The notes beneath the pieces were generated by a model. It did no database searches. It was not told the DNA's origin and worked only from the letters and a program-made list of their open reading frames with translations. Below, one piece after another: positions 37,650-47,040 of a stretch of DNA of 64,000 nucleotides. The stretch comes from Galbibacter kalidii (GTDB taxonomy: Bacteria > Bacteroidota > Bacteroidia > Flavobacteriales > Flavobacteriaceae), in the NCBI RefSeq assembly GCF_026241135.1, contig NZ_JAPFGA010000001.1, positions 186,001 through 250,000 on the forward strand. The letters are read 5' to 3'. A program made the translations under genes and the position numbers. Positions within the stretch are counted from its first letter, which is position 1; each line of letters opens with the position of its first letter.

Positions 37650-40600
37650 CTAATCAACTAGCTTTATCATTTGAATACTATCATTATTTTTTGATGCTAC
37701 AATAAACGTTTGATCATTATGACTTAATAATTTAGCATCTCGTACATCTCCTTCGACCCAAACACCTAGCCTTTCATTATTAATTATATCAAAGCTTCCG
37801 TGCTCATTTCCTTTTAATAAAAGTCCTTTTCCGGCATCACAAGGTCCATATTCTACCTTGAATGGATAATAGTTTCCGACCAAAAACAAGTCCTGAATAC
37901 CATCTCCGGTAAAATCTTTGGCAATGATCCCTTGAATAGCTGAAAATTGAACTTCTAACGGTAATGGATGTATTTCAAAATAGCCTCCCTTATTCTCCAG
38001 ATATAGACTTTTTAGCTGAAAAACTTCCAAATGCTTAGCTTTTTCCAACTGTTCTTCAGAGAATACATCTTCCAATGTTGCTGATGCATATTGTTCATAT
38101 TTCAAAAATTTCTTTTTTAATAATGGAAAAGCATCCTGTAGCTCATCCAGAGAAGCAATAGGATACCGTTTTCCTTGTATATAACTGCTAATCACCGGTG
38201 TTAATACTCCATCTTGTCGGAAATCACCAATGTAAACTTCGAGGGGTTCCGTTTCCGAGACCTTGAAAGGTGTGTTCATCCCCATGTTCCCAACAATTAG
38301 GTCAATATCACCATCTCCATCCATATCATTAGCTTCAATGCTTTGCCATAGACCATTACTTTTTGTAAGGCCATATTCTTTTGTATTTTCGATTAATTTT
38401 CCATTTTCATTGATGAATACTCTGATAGGTGTCCATTCACCAATCAGTACAAGATCTAACAATGAGTCTTTATTGATATCTATCCAAATTGCATCAGTAA
38501 CCAACCCTGGGTTCCTTAGTTCCGGATTTACCACATCTGTTGTAAGGGTAAATTTAATCTCACCTGTTGATCTGTCTGTATCATTTCTCAAAATTCCACC
38601 CAAATCCGAATTTGGGTAATTTCCCGGGATACTCCCTCCTCCGACAAACAAATCATCATCACCGTCATTATCATAATCTCCTGCGGCAACAATACTTCCA
38701 TTTGAAAAAGCTAAAGGTAAAGCTCCTTCTGGTGCTTTTTGGAACTTTCCGTTACCGTCATTAAGATAAAGCCGATCTATTAACATGGAAGATTCAACCT
38801 GTGATTCACTCCCACCACTAACTGTATACAAATCTTTATCACCGTCACCGTCTGCATCGAAGAATACAGAGGCAACAGTCTCAAATTTTTTTCCATCTCC
38901 CCAACTTTTATCATCGGATCTAATATATGTCCCACTTGGTTGGGAAATAAATAATTCATCAGATTGACCGAATGCCCCACCTATAAATATATCATCCATC
39001 CCATCATTGTTAATATCGGAAACTGACATTTTTGGACCGGATCTGGAACTTTGCTTTAAGGCAAGACGGTTTACCTTGAAATCTATATGTTTATTTTCAT
39101 GATGAACGAAATCAACACCTAAGTTTTCAGCATTTTTAAAGATACCTTTTCTTGGCACTTTATCTTTTTCATGGTTGGGTTTAGATCTAGCCTGATCAAA
39201 TTGAAGAAGTGTGTTTATCTTGATATTTTGTTTAGTTGAAACCCTGCCATTAGGCCACTGAATTTTAATGTCCACTTTACTTGATTTTCCTAATCCAACA
39301 TGAAGGACGGGATCAACTGATGATTGATACCCCCTAACATTATAATTCTCTAGATATTGAACCAGTGAATCTGTATATATCCATATCTTTGCCCCCGAGG
39401 CATAGGTGTTTTTATCATCTCCCTTAAGCTTAACCCGTACAAAGTTGGTCTTTCGTTTTTCTACGGTATTATTCTTGTAAATACCAATAGGTTCATTTGT
39501 GTTACTGACCACCAGATCCAAACCTCCATCATTATCCAAGTCTGCGTAAGCAGCTCCAGTTGAAACGGTAGCATTTGAAAGCCCCCATTTTTCCGTAACA
39601 TTCTCAAATATATAATCACCCTGATTTAGTAGCATGTAATTAGGAATCTTGGTGGAAGGCATTTTTTCAACCAATTCATAGATTACCTTGGCATACTCTT
39701 TCTTTCCCTTGTCGTTAAACAACTCTTTACCACGCGCCCTTACCTTTGCTATAGCTTTATCCATTTCAAACTTCATAAAATCCTTATTGGTATAATCCCG
39801 TAAATAACCATTGGTTATAAATATGTCTTTTATACCATCATTGTCAAAATCAGCAATTAAAGGTGCCCAACTCCAATCTGTATTTGAAATACCGGCCAAT
39901 TGACCTATTTCACTAAATTTGGGTATTCCTTTAGCGTTCAATCCCTGGTTAAGCTGTAACATATTGCGCATTTGCTGCTTATGATAACCACTTTCAATAG
40001 CTAATTGATAACGATCATATTCATCTGGTCCCTTTAACAACTTTTGTCTGTAATTATCTTCAGGAAGCATATCCAAGGTAACCAAGTCTACACGCCCATC
40101 ATTATTCAAATCAGCAACATCATTTCCCATTGAAAATTTTGACAAGTGATCAAAGGATTTCTTGGTAACATCCTCAAATGTTCCATCGCCTTTGTTTAGG
40201 TATAAAAAATCTTGCTCTTCGTAATCATTAGACACATATATGTCTGGCCAGCCATCTTGATTCAAATCGCTTATAGCTACTCCCAATCCAAAGTTTAACC
40301 CGCTACCGTGAATACCGGCACTTTCGCTTACATTTACATAATTATCGCCATCATTTCTATACAAAGAATTTCCAAAAAAAGGATGTCTTGTATTTCGTAA
40401 TTTGGTGCTATTGTAAAATGGCGAATAGAACGTTTTTGAATGGTTTAATAGAAACATATCCAAATCTCCATCCAAATCATAATCAAAAAAAGCTGCTTGG
40501 GTGCTTAAACTTCCCTTTGCGTCCAAGCCATAAGCTTCAGCCTCATCAACAAATTTTGGCACATAACCATTTTGTGTCCCTTTATTTATAAACAATTGAT

Positions 40601-41036
40601 TTGCACGATCCTGATCGTTTCCTAAACCCGAATAACAGACATATATATCTAATAACCCATCACCATTAACATCGGCAATGCTTATTCCTGTCTTCCATCC
40701 TTTTTTACCCTGTACTCCTGCTAAAGATGTGACATCTTCGAATTTAAAGTTTCCCTTATTTATATAGAGCTTATTTTCAACAACATTTCCTGTTAGATAG
40801 AGATCCGCTAATCCATCACCATTAAAATCACCTATCCCTACTCCGCCACCATTATACATATATTCATACTGCATCACATTAAGTTGTTCTGTTTCGGTGA
40901 CCTTATTTATAAATGAAACACCTGTCTGATTGGGTTCCAAACGCTCAAATAAAGTATTCTCTTTCTCCTTACAGCCTACCATGATTGTACAAAATGAAAA
41001 GATGAAAAAGTTCAGAATTCTTTTTATACGTCCCAT
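37650..41036 (-). CDS. FG-GAP/VCBS repeat and ASPIC/UnbV (CRTAC1-type) lipoprotein of the third PUL
   Basis: This 1128-residue lipoprotein (lipobox MVGCKEKEN, Cys22) contains about twelve calcium-loop motifs of DxDxDG type, such as DFNGDGLADLYLTGN, DVNGDGLLDIYVC, DYDLDGDLDMFLLN and DMDGDGDIDLIVGN. They form two sets flanking an ASPIC/UnbV domain at about 540-625 (GAKIWIY, YQSSVDPVLHVGLG, IKIQWPNG). The propeller repeats bind calcium and probably carbohydrate or surface ligands. It follows the third susCD pair on the same strand, about 300 bp after susD, and is a frequent companion of such pairs in Bacteroidota. No catalytic domain is evident. Confidence 0.9.
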   Translation of the reverse strand: MGRIKRILNFFIFSFCTIMVGCKEKENTLFERLEPNQTGVSFINKVTETEQLNVMQYEYMYNGGGVGIGDFNGDGLADLYLTGNVVENKLYINKGNFKFEDVTSLAGVQGKKGWKTGISIADVNGDGLLDIYVCYSGLGNDQDRANQLFINKGTQNGYVPKFVDEAEAYGLDAKGSLSTQAAFFDYDLDGDLDMFLLNHSKTFYSPFYNSTKLRNTRHPFFGNSLYRNDGDNYVNVSESAGIHGSGLNFGLGVAISDLNQDGWPDIYVSNDYEEQDFLYLNKGDGTFEDVTKKSFDHLSKFSMGNDVADLNNDGRVDLVTLDMLPEDNYRQKLLKGPDEYDRYQLAIESGYHKQQMRNMLQLNQGLNAKGIPKFSEIGQLAGISNTDWSWAPLIADFDNDGIKDIFITNGYLRDYTNKDFMKFEMDKAIAKVRARGKELFNDKGKKEYAKVIYELVEKMPSTKIPNYMLLNQGDYIFENVTEKWGLSNATVSTGAAYADLDNDGGLDLVVSNTNEPIGIYKNNTVEKRKTNFVRVKLKGDDKNTYASGAKIWIYTDSLVQYLENYNVRGYQSSVDPVLHVGLGKSSKVDIKIQWPNGRVSTKQNIKINTLLQFDQARSKPNHEKDKVPRKGIFKNAENLGVDFVHHENKHIDFKVNRLALKQSSRSGPKMSVSDINNDGMDDIFIGGAFGQSDELFISQPSGTYIRSDDKSWGDGKKFETVASVFFDADGDGDKDLYTVSGGSESQVESSMLIDRLYLNDGNGKFQKAPEGALPLAFSNGSIVAAGDYDNDGDDDLFVGGGSIPGNYPNSDLGGILRNDTDRSTGEIKFTLTTDVVNPELRNPGLVTDAIWIDINKDSLLDLVLIGEWTPIRVFINENGKLIENTKEYGLTKSNGLWQSIEANDMDGDGDIDLIVGNMGMNTPFKVSETEPLEVYIGDFRQDGVLTPVISSYIQGKRYPIASLDELQDAFPLLKKKFLKYEQYASATLEDVFSEEQLEKAKHLEVFQLKSLYLENKGGYFEIHPLPLEVQFSAIQGIIAKDFTGDGIQDLFLVGNYYPFKVEYGPCDAGKGLLLKGNEHGSFDIINNERLGVWVEGDVRDAKLLSHNDQTFIVASKNNDSIQMIKLVD

Positions 41037-41072
41037 ACACTCTTAAAATTTAACAGGCTCTCAACCTTATTT

Positions 41073-41140
41073 TACTCACTAAGTGAGATTTTATCCCGAT
41101 AAAGGGAGCTCCAACGCTTACCTCGAGGTAGTATATAATT
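41073..41140. repeat. Interspersed repeat, copy 2 (CTCACTAAGTGAG family)
   Basis: It starts TACTCACTAAGTGAGATTTT, continues with GCTCCAACGCTTACC and ends in CTCGAGGTAG, sharing landmarks with copies at 9140 and 41223. It is shorter than the others and contains an extra TCCCGATAAAGGGA hairpin. Confidence 0.65.
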
Positions 41141-41161
41141 GCTCAATCCGTATCCGTATAT

Positions 41162-41211
41162 AAGGGTTACCCGAAACTGTATTACAATACATGGCAGGTA
41201 ACCCTTTTTAT
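41162..41211. terminator. Hairpin between third-PUL susD and FG-GAP gene
   Basis: AAGGGTTACC (41162-41171) and GGTAACCCTT (41197-41206) form a perfect 10-bp stem with a 25-nt loop. A T run follows on the plus strand; the minus-strand side is weaker. It lies between two repeat copies in the 297-bp gap. Confidence 0.5.
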
Positions 41212-41222
41212 CTAAAAAAGCT

Positions 41223-41320
41223 TACTCACTAGGTGAGATTTAAAATGCTCCGACACTTGCGTCGAAATGGTTTTTAGGTTTTTCTGTCTATTACCTTACA
41301 GGTTTGCCCCAAGGTAGTTA
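41223..41320. repeat. Interspersed repeat, copy 3 (CTCACTAAGTGAG family)
   Basis: It begins TACTCACTAGGTGAGATTT, then ATGCTCCGACACTTGC, and ends TTTGCCCCAAGGTAGTT. Same order and direction as copies 1 and 2. It abuts the stop codon of the susD gene at 41334. Confidence 0.65.
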
Positions 41321-41333
41321 ATTACTTACGATT

Positions 41334-42983
41334 TTACCAACCATTAATTTGCTTGGCAGCAGGATTCTTATCTATTTCATTTTGCGGGATGGGCAACACG
41401 TACAATTTGTTAGGAAATGTACGCTCTTCAAATTCAAAACGAGTATATTGATAATTATCCCCATCTTTTTCGATCCTCATACCATATAGTGGTCCATTTA
41501 ACAAGCTTTCTGCTATGCGCCACCTTCGGATATCAAAGAATCTATGCTCCTCAAAAGCAAGTTCTATTCGTCTTTCATTCCTAATTTTATCTCGCATTTC
41601 ATTTTGTCCTAACCCAGCATTAAGATTAGGTATTCCTGCTCTTTGTCGTATTAAATTAATTGCATCATAAACAGTTGCATCTGGTCCAAAAGCTTCGTTC
41701 TGGGCCTCTGCATAGTTTAACAATACCTCGGCATATCTCATAAATATCCAATCTTGATCGCTGGATTGAGAGTAAATTATTAAATCCTCATCCTGAAATT
41801 TGCGAAGGAAGTATCCTGTATGCATAAAAGCATCTGGACTTCCTTCCAGACCTCCTTCGTATAATTCTACTTCACGACCTCGAAACATAGTTCCATCGTG
41901 AACTACAGTAGCTTCAAAACGAGGATCAAGGTTTTCAAAAGGATTGTTTGGATCGTACACTGCGGATGTTGCTTGTGGTTCTCCATCAATTGCATCATAT
42001 GCATCAACAAAATTTTGGGTAGGTAAATTACCTCCCCAGCCACCATCACTGGTTCCCTTATATGTATTTGGGGTGTTATAGACGTCAAATCCAGCTCCTT
42101 GCGTACCTCCTGCATTGGTTTGGTGGTGCTTGTCCGGATATTGAAACTTCTTCGCAAAAATGATCTCCTCATTGTTTTTGTCAAGGAAAATTGTCTTGTA
42201 ATCAGGGTACAAGGTATATTCAGTACCTATAACCATATTTGCCGCTGCTGCTGCATCTTCCCAACGTTCGGCATAAAGTAACACCCTACTTTTTAAAGCA
42301 TATGCTGCGCCAACTGTTGCCCTTCCTGCTTCTGTATTTGCTTTAGTTGAGAGCAAAGTAGCAGCATTGTCCAAATCACTTACAATAAAATTTACTACTT
42401 CATCGTAAGTGGATCGAGGTATTTGCAGATTATCTTCCAGGGTAAGACTCTTATCGACAATGGGTATCCCTGTTGGCTCATTACCACTTGACTTCAATCC
42501 GTATAACCTTAACAGTTCATGGTACATAAAGCCTCTTAAGAAATATGCTTCTCCTATAAGTTGGTCCCTAAGAGCTTCATCTTCCAATCTGTCCAGGTTC
42601 TCCAACGCTGAATTTGCTTTACGTATCAACCCGTAATAGTCTCCCCAAGTTTCACCCCAAGGCACATTACTAGGTAAGAAATCCCCGGTTTGTAACTGAT
42701 TGGAATGGGTCCATCCCATACTAACATCCCCATCATCGGTTGTCCCATCCAATAAATACAGTCCTTTAGCCCATCCTTGATAATTACGATCAAACCCGGA
42801 CGGCATACCTCCATAAATTGCATTTATAAACTGTGTAGCACCCTGTGGGTCTGTCCATACCAATTCTTCTGTAAGCGAATCTTTAGGAACTTGATCAAGT
42901 ATATCCTTTTCACAACTAAAGAACATTGCAATGTACATTAATGCACATCCAAATTGTAATATATTTTTAATTTCTCTGTTCAT
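41334..42983 (-). CDS. SusD/RagB-like glycan-binding lipoprotein of the third PUL
   Basis: The 549-residue surface lipoprotein has lipobox MFFSCEKDILDQVPKDS (Cys24) and the SusD core motifs GEAYFLRGFMYHELLRLYG (about 144-162) and AAYALKSRVLLYAERWEDA (about 227-245). Its C-terminal RagB region has FMRYAEVLLNYAEAQNEA, RNERRIELAFEEHRFFDIRR and LPIPQNEIDKNPAAKQINGW. It starts 11 bp after susC and is surely co-transcribed with it. Substrate unknown. Confidence 0.96.
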   Translation of the reverse strand: MNREIKNILQFGCALMYIAMFFSCEKDILDQVPKDSLTEELVWTDPQGATQFINAIYGGMPSGFDRNYQGWAKGLYLLDGTTDDGDVSMGWTHSNQLQTGDFLPSNVPWGETWGDYYGLIRKANSALENLDRLEDEALRDQLIGEAYFLRGFMYHELLRLYGLKSSGNEPTGIPIVDKSLTLEDNLQIPRSTYDEVVNFIVSDLDNAATLLSTKANTEAGRATVGAAYALKSRVLLYAERWEDAAAAANMVIGTEYTLYPDYKTIFLDKNNEEIIFAKKFQYPDKHHQTNAGGTQGAGFDVYNTPNTYKGTSDGGWGGNLPTQNFVDAYDAIDGEPQATSAVYDPNNPFENLDPRFEATVVHDGTMFRGREVELYEGGLEGSPDAFMHTGYFLRKFQDEDLIIYSQSSDQDWIFMRYAEVLLNYAEAQNEAFGPDATVYDAINLIRQRAGIPNLNAGLGQNEMRDKIRNERRIELAFEEHRFFDIRRWRIAESLLNGPLYGMRIEKDGDNYQYTRFEFEERTFPNKLYVLPIPQNEIDKNPAAKQINGW

Positions 42984-42994
42984 TTTACTATTCT

Positions 42995-45900
42995 TTAAAA
43001 GTTAATGTTTACCCCTACATTCCAAATTCTTAATTGAGGATAACCCCATCCTCTACCTTGACTGTTTTCTGGATCGTAGTTTTCAATCTTAGACCATGTT
43101 GCAACATTATTTGCCCTAGCATAGAGACGTATCCCTGATATAAAATTTTCTTTAAAGTTGGCTACAGGGACATTGTATGCCAGTTCTACATTTTTAAGAC
43201 GTAAGTATGAAGCATCCTTCAACCAAAAAGAAGATTCTCTATGATTGTTGGTGGCCTCTATTAATACACGAGGTTCGCTTGCATTGGGATTATCAGGTGT
43301 CCAACGATCTAGATTCTGCTTATATGCGCCCGAAGTACCCAAAAAGAACGGCCATGCAGCCTCTCCGCTATAATATTGATTTACATTGGTAGCTCCTTGA
43401 AACAAGAATGAGAATTCAAAATCCTTAAACTCTAAACTTCCCCTATAGCCAAAAATTATTTCCGGCGTGTTTGAAACTCCAATGGCAGTACGATCGTAAT
43501 CATCTATTAGACCATCAGGAATTCCTTCAGGTCCATTAATGTCAGCATACCGGATATCACCCGGAGCTGTGTCGTCAAAATGGGTTGGTGCGCCATCTAT
43601 TTCTTCTTGCGATTGGAAAAGCCCTAGGGCGCGTAACCCAAATTGGGTTCCAAGAGGCAGGCCTGTCCTTCTGATGTTTGGATTATCCGTTTCTGGTTCA
43701 TCTATGAACACAACTTTATTTTTGGCATAGGTTAAATTCGCATTCATGGAATAGCGCAAATCATCATTGATGCGATTTGTATGCCCTAGTTCAATTTCAA
43801 ATCCTTTGTTATCAACTTTTGCCAAGTTTTCAATAGGTAATGCCACTCCCAATAGACTTGGAACAGAAAGGTTCCTGTCTCCTAAAATATCACTTCTCTT
43901 ATCACTGAAATAGTCAAAGGTCATCGTTAACTTACTGTTCCAAAACCTTGCATCAAAACCAATATTTAATTTTTTAACGGTTTCCCAAGTCACATCGGGA
44001 TTGGCCAAACGCCCCTCCACAATGGCCTGCTGCACATCTGCATCCCCAAAAACAGCATTACCGCTTACATTATATGACTGTAAATAGAGGAATCTTGAAT
44101 CTCCTAAGCGATCATTACCTAGTACACCGTAAGACCCTCTAAGTTTTAAAAAATCTATGGTCGATGAATTTTCCAAAAATGCTTCTTTGGAGATGATGTA
44201 GGCCATAGAACCCGATGGAAAGAATCCCCATCTTTTTTCTGGGGCAAATTGTTCCGATCCATCTGCACGGAAACTTCCTTCAAGTATGTACTTGTCATTG
44301 TATGTCCAATTGACCCTACCCACAACACCTTGTCTTCCACTACTACCGGAATATCCTGAGTTATTTCGGTTGGCCGTGCCTCCAAAATCCATTTCATCAA
44401 TGGCCAAAGTAAAACCGTCTCTAAAAGCGCTTGTAAAATTCCATAGCTCTTTTGTTTGCGTGTACAAAACTAATCCCGATAGACTACTTTTTCCAAAGGT
44501 TTTCTTGTAATTCAAATGGGTTTCAAAGGTGACTGATTGATAGTCGTTATGATCTTGATAAAGAGATGAAGCAGCGTCTGCCCCACTGGGTTGTTCTTCA
44601 AAAGTGCCATCAGAGTTTAGCGTATAATAAGGTGTTTTTATAAAGAACCAATCTTTTTTATCGGTAATTGTTTTATCATAAGATACTATTCCTTTTATGG
44701 AAAGGCCGTCTATTGGTAACTGTTGTTCTATTTGTATGCGTCCTTTAAATACTTGATTACCCTCTTTTCTATAACCATTTTCTGGAAGGGTTAAATAGGC
44801 AGGGCCATTGGAATACGTGCCATTAGACCATTTAATAGGGTTTCTGTTTGGTGGTAATGATGTCAACCACCTAAACACCTCAGGACTCCCAATTGAATTG
44901 ATTTTCTCGTCCCTGCCGGATACATCAAAGGACAATTTGGTGGTATTGGTCACCGTAGCATCAATATTGGATCTAAAATTATATCTTTTAAAATTGTCTT
45001 CAGGAATGATACCATCCTGGTTCAAAGCACCAAATGATGCCGCATATTGCACTTTTTCAGAACCTCCATTTGCTGATATACTATGGGTTTGCATCAAGGC
45101 TGTTTTGTTCAACACCGAAAGCCAATCGCTATCTGGATGTGTGTCTGGTGAACTGCCATCCTGAAACTTTTGAAGGTCTTCTGCTGAATAAATTGGATCA
45201 TCACCTTGATTGACCAAGGCTTCATTATATAACATTGAATATTCATATGACCCCAAAAACTCAGGGTCTCTCGTTCTCTCTTGAATTCCAAGGTTTGAAG
45301 AAACATTGATCTGCATTTTTCCTGCCCTACCTCTTTTTGTGGTAATAAGAACAACTCCATTACCTCCACGTACACCAAAAACTGCTGCACTTGCTGCATC
45401 CTTGAGCACTGAAAAAGATTCTATTTCATTGGAATTTAATTGGGAAAAGTCTCTACTGGAACGCACTATCCCATCTATCACATAGATTGGTGATGCATCA
45501 CCAGTGGTACCAATACCTCTAATAAATATATCGGAGCCATCCCTTCCAGGTTCTCCAGATCGTTGTGTGGCAATAATCCCCGTGGTTTGCCCCACTAGGG
45601 CGTTGCTTAAATTAGGAGTAGGGTTCCGGGCTATTTCCTTTTGCTTGATCTCGGAAACAGAACCCGAAATATCGCTTCTCCTTTGTTCACCATAACCTAT
45701 GACTACCACTTCATCAAGTTGTGCTAGGTCTTCTTCCATAACAACATTGATAGATGATTGACCATTAACCGAAATCGTTTGCGATTTAAAACCGATATAA
45801 GAAAATTCAAGGGTGGCGTCAGAAGCTACACCGTCTAGTTGATAGTTTCCGTCAAAATCGGTAACTACCCCTATGGTGGTTCCTTGTACGATAATACTTA

Positions 45901-46072
45901 CTCCGGGTAACGGGCTTCTGTCTGTTGCAGAAGTTACGTTACCAGTTACGGATTGTTGTGCTTGTGTTTTCTCTATTGCAAATAAACATGTGGAAAACAA
46001 TAAGAGTAACATGAGAATTGGCGAATTGTTTTTCCGCCTCCAATGTTTTTTTAAATAGGATTTTGTTTTCAT
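42995..46072 (-). CDS. SusC-like TonB-dependent receptor of the third PUL
   Basis: This is a complete outer-membrane transporter of 1025 residues. I start it at the ATG at 46072 (MKTKSYLKKHWRRK), identical to the start of the second-PUL susC, rather than nine codons upstream. It has a signal peptide ending TQAQQ, a carboxypeptidase-like domain, LDEVVVIGYGEQRRSDIS, plug motifs LNSNEIESFSVLKDAASAAV and GVVLITTKRG, and a barrel ending RIWNVGVNINF. The first about 130 residues closely match the other complete susC in the window; the rest is only family-level similar. Confidence 0.97.
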   Translation of the reverse strand: MKTKSYLKKHWRRKNNSPILMLLLLFSTCLFAIEKTQAQQSVTGNVTSATDRSPLPGVSIIVQGTTIGVVTDFDGNYQLDGVASDATLEFSYIGFKSQTISVNGQSSINVVMEEDLAQLDEVVVIGYGEQRRSDISGSVSEIKQKEIARNPTPNLSNALVGQTTGIIATQRSGEPGRDGSDIFIRGIGTTGDASPIYVIDGIVRSSRDFSQLNSNEIESFSVLKDAASAAVFGVRGGNGVVLITTKRGRAGKMQINVSSNLGIQERTRDPEFLGSYEYSMLYNEALVNQGDDPIYSAEDLQKFQDGSSPDTHPDSDWLSVLNKTALMQTHSISANGGSEKVQYAASFGALNQDGIIPEDNFKRYNFRSNIDATVTNTTKLSFDVSGRDEKINSIGSPEVFRWLTSLPPNRNPIKWSNGTYSNGPAYLTLPENGYRKEGNQVFKGRIQIEQQLPIDGLSIKGIVSYDKTITDKKDWFFIKTPYYTLNSDGTFEEQPSGADAASSLYQDHNDYQSVTFETHLNYKKTFGKSSLSGLVLYTQTKELWNFTSAFRDGFTLAIDEMDFGGTANRNNSGYSGSSGRQGVVGRVNWTYNDKYILEGSFRADGSEQFAPEKRWGFFPSGSMAYIISKEAFLENSSTIDFLKLRGSYGVLGNDRLGDSRFLYLQSYNVSGNAVFGDADVQQAIVEGRLANPDVTWETVKKLNIGFDARFWNSKLTMTFDYFSDKRSDILGDRNLSVPSLLGVALPIENLAKVDNKGFEIELGHTNRINDDLRYSMNANLTYAKNKVVFIDEPETDNPNIRRTGLPLGTQFGLRALGLFQSQEEIDGAPTHFDDTAPGDIRYADINGPEGIPDGLIDDYDRTAIGVSNTPEIIFGYRGSLEFKDFEFSFLFQGATNVNQYYSGEAAWPFFLGTSGAYKQNLDRWTPDNPNASEPRVLIEATNNHRESSFWLKDASYLRLKNVELAYNVPVANFKENFISGIRLYARANNVATWSKIENYDPENSQGRGWGYPQLRIWNVGVNINF

Positions 46073-46081
46073 TTTTAGGAT

Positions 46082-46287
46082 GGTTTGAAAGTTAATCAAG
46101 ATTAATTAGTATGCAAAAATGCAAGCAATATAACCGGTTGCATTTTCGGTAAATGTATATTTTACATTTATTATTTCAAAATATTTTAAAGAAAAAAATG
46201 TGAAATATACATTTATTAGCACAAATAGTAGTATTATTTCAATATTTTATAGAAAGTAGAGTAGGGGTTTTCAATCTGGAAAAGGGC
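46082..46287 (-). promoter_or_regulatory. Leader and promoter of third-PUL susC, shared with the second PUL
   Basis: The minus strand has TTTG (46180-46177), a 19-nt spacer and TACATTTA (46157-46150). The surrounding 200 bp match the regions upstream of 24993 and at 37055-37260. Homology ends near 46287; the following about 200 bp to the next gene hold no recognised element apart from small inverted repeats such as CCACT...AGTGG. Confidence 0.7.
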
Positions 46288-46494
46288 TGACAATATATTC
46301 CCCCTACATCCCATCCACTAAAGTTCAGTGGATTTTACAAAGTCCTGTAAAGTAAAGGGGTAATCTCTCCTTTGAATTAAGGGGTATTTTCCTCTTACAT
46401 CATGATAATCAGAATAATATATTTACATTTATTAACAAACCAACCTGATTTTCCTCGATTTGAAGGAATATCAGGAAACACAAAAACATAAATT

Positions 46495-47040
46495 ATGAAT
46501 ACTAAACTTGTACATGGAATTGTATTGCTGCTATGTATTGGACTCATAGCATGTTCTGGTGAAGATGGTATGGAAGGTCCCCAAGGCCTACAAGGAGAGC
46601 AGGGACCGGCTGGACCACAAGGTGAACAAGGACCTCAGGGCGAAACAGGTACTGCCAACGTGAGATATTCGTCCTGGATACCTATAGATTGGAATGTTTT
46701 GGACGCAAATACTGTGAAACGAATGGATATTGATATTCCGGAAATCACGGAAGAGTTTATAGAAAATGGAGGGATCGTTCTTTTTTATGTAAGGTCAACT
46801 GATAGTGTTTGGGCCGTTCCCATGTCCAGGGATAATTACAGTTTGTATTTTCTGGCTTCCAGTGCAAGCCAGGAGATAAGGTTTCTCGCCAGCCGTATTA
46901 CAGGTTTGACCGGGGATATAAATGTTAGCTGGATCCTAGAAGTACGTTATGTCCTTATCTTTGATGGAATTCCCTTACAGGGCGAGGTGAGCCTCAATGA
47001 TTATGAATCGCTAAAAGAATACTACGGGATAACGGACTAA
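46495..47040 (+). CDS. Lipoprotein with short collagen-like Gly-X-Y tract
   Basis: The 181-residue product has lipobox GLIACSGEDG (Cys20). Eleven consecutive Gly-X-Y triplets follow (about 22-54; GPQGLQGEQGPAGPQGEQ within), and then a 125-residue globular domain with beta pattern (RYSSWIPIDWNVLD..., LEVRYVLIFDG). Such proteins are usual in Bacteroidota as small surface lipoproteins of unknown role. It stands alone and ends convergently with the M48 protease gene, overlapping it by 4 bp (TAA at 47038-47040 against TAG on the other strand). Confidence 0.82.
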   Translation: MNTKLVHGIVLLLCIGLIACSGEDGMEGPQGLQGEQGPAGPQGEQGPQGETGTANVRYSSWIPIDWNVLDANTVKRMDIDIPEITEEFIENGGIVLFYVRSTDSVWAVPMSRDNYSLYFLASSASQEIRFLASRITGLTGDINVSWILEVRYVLIFDGIPLQGEVSLNDYESLKEYYGITD

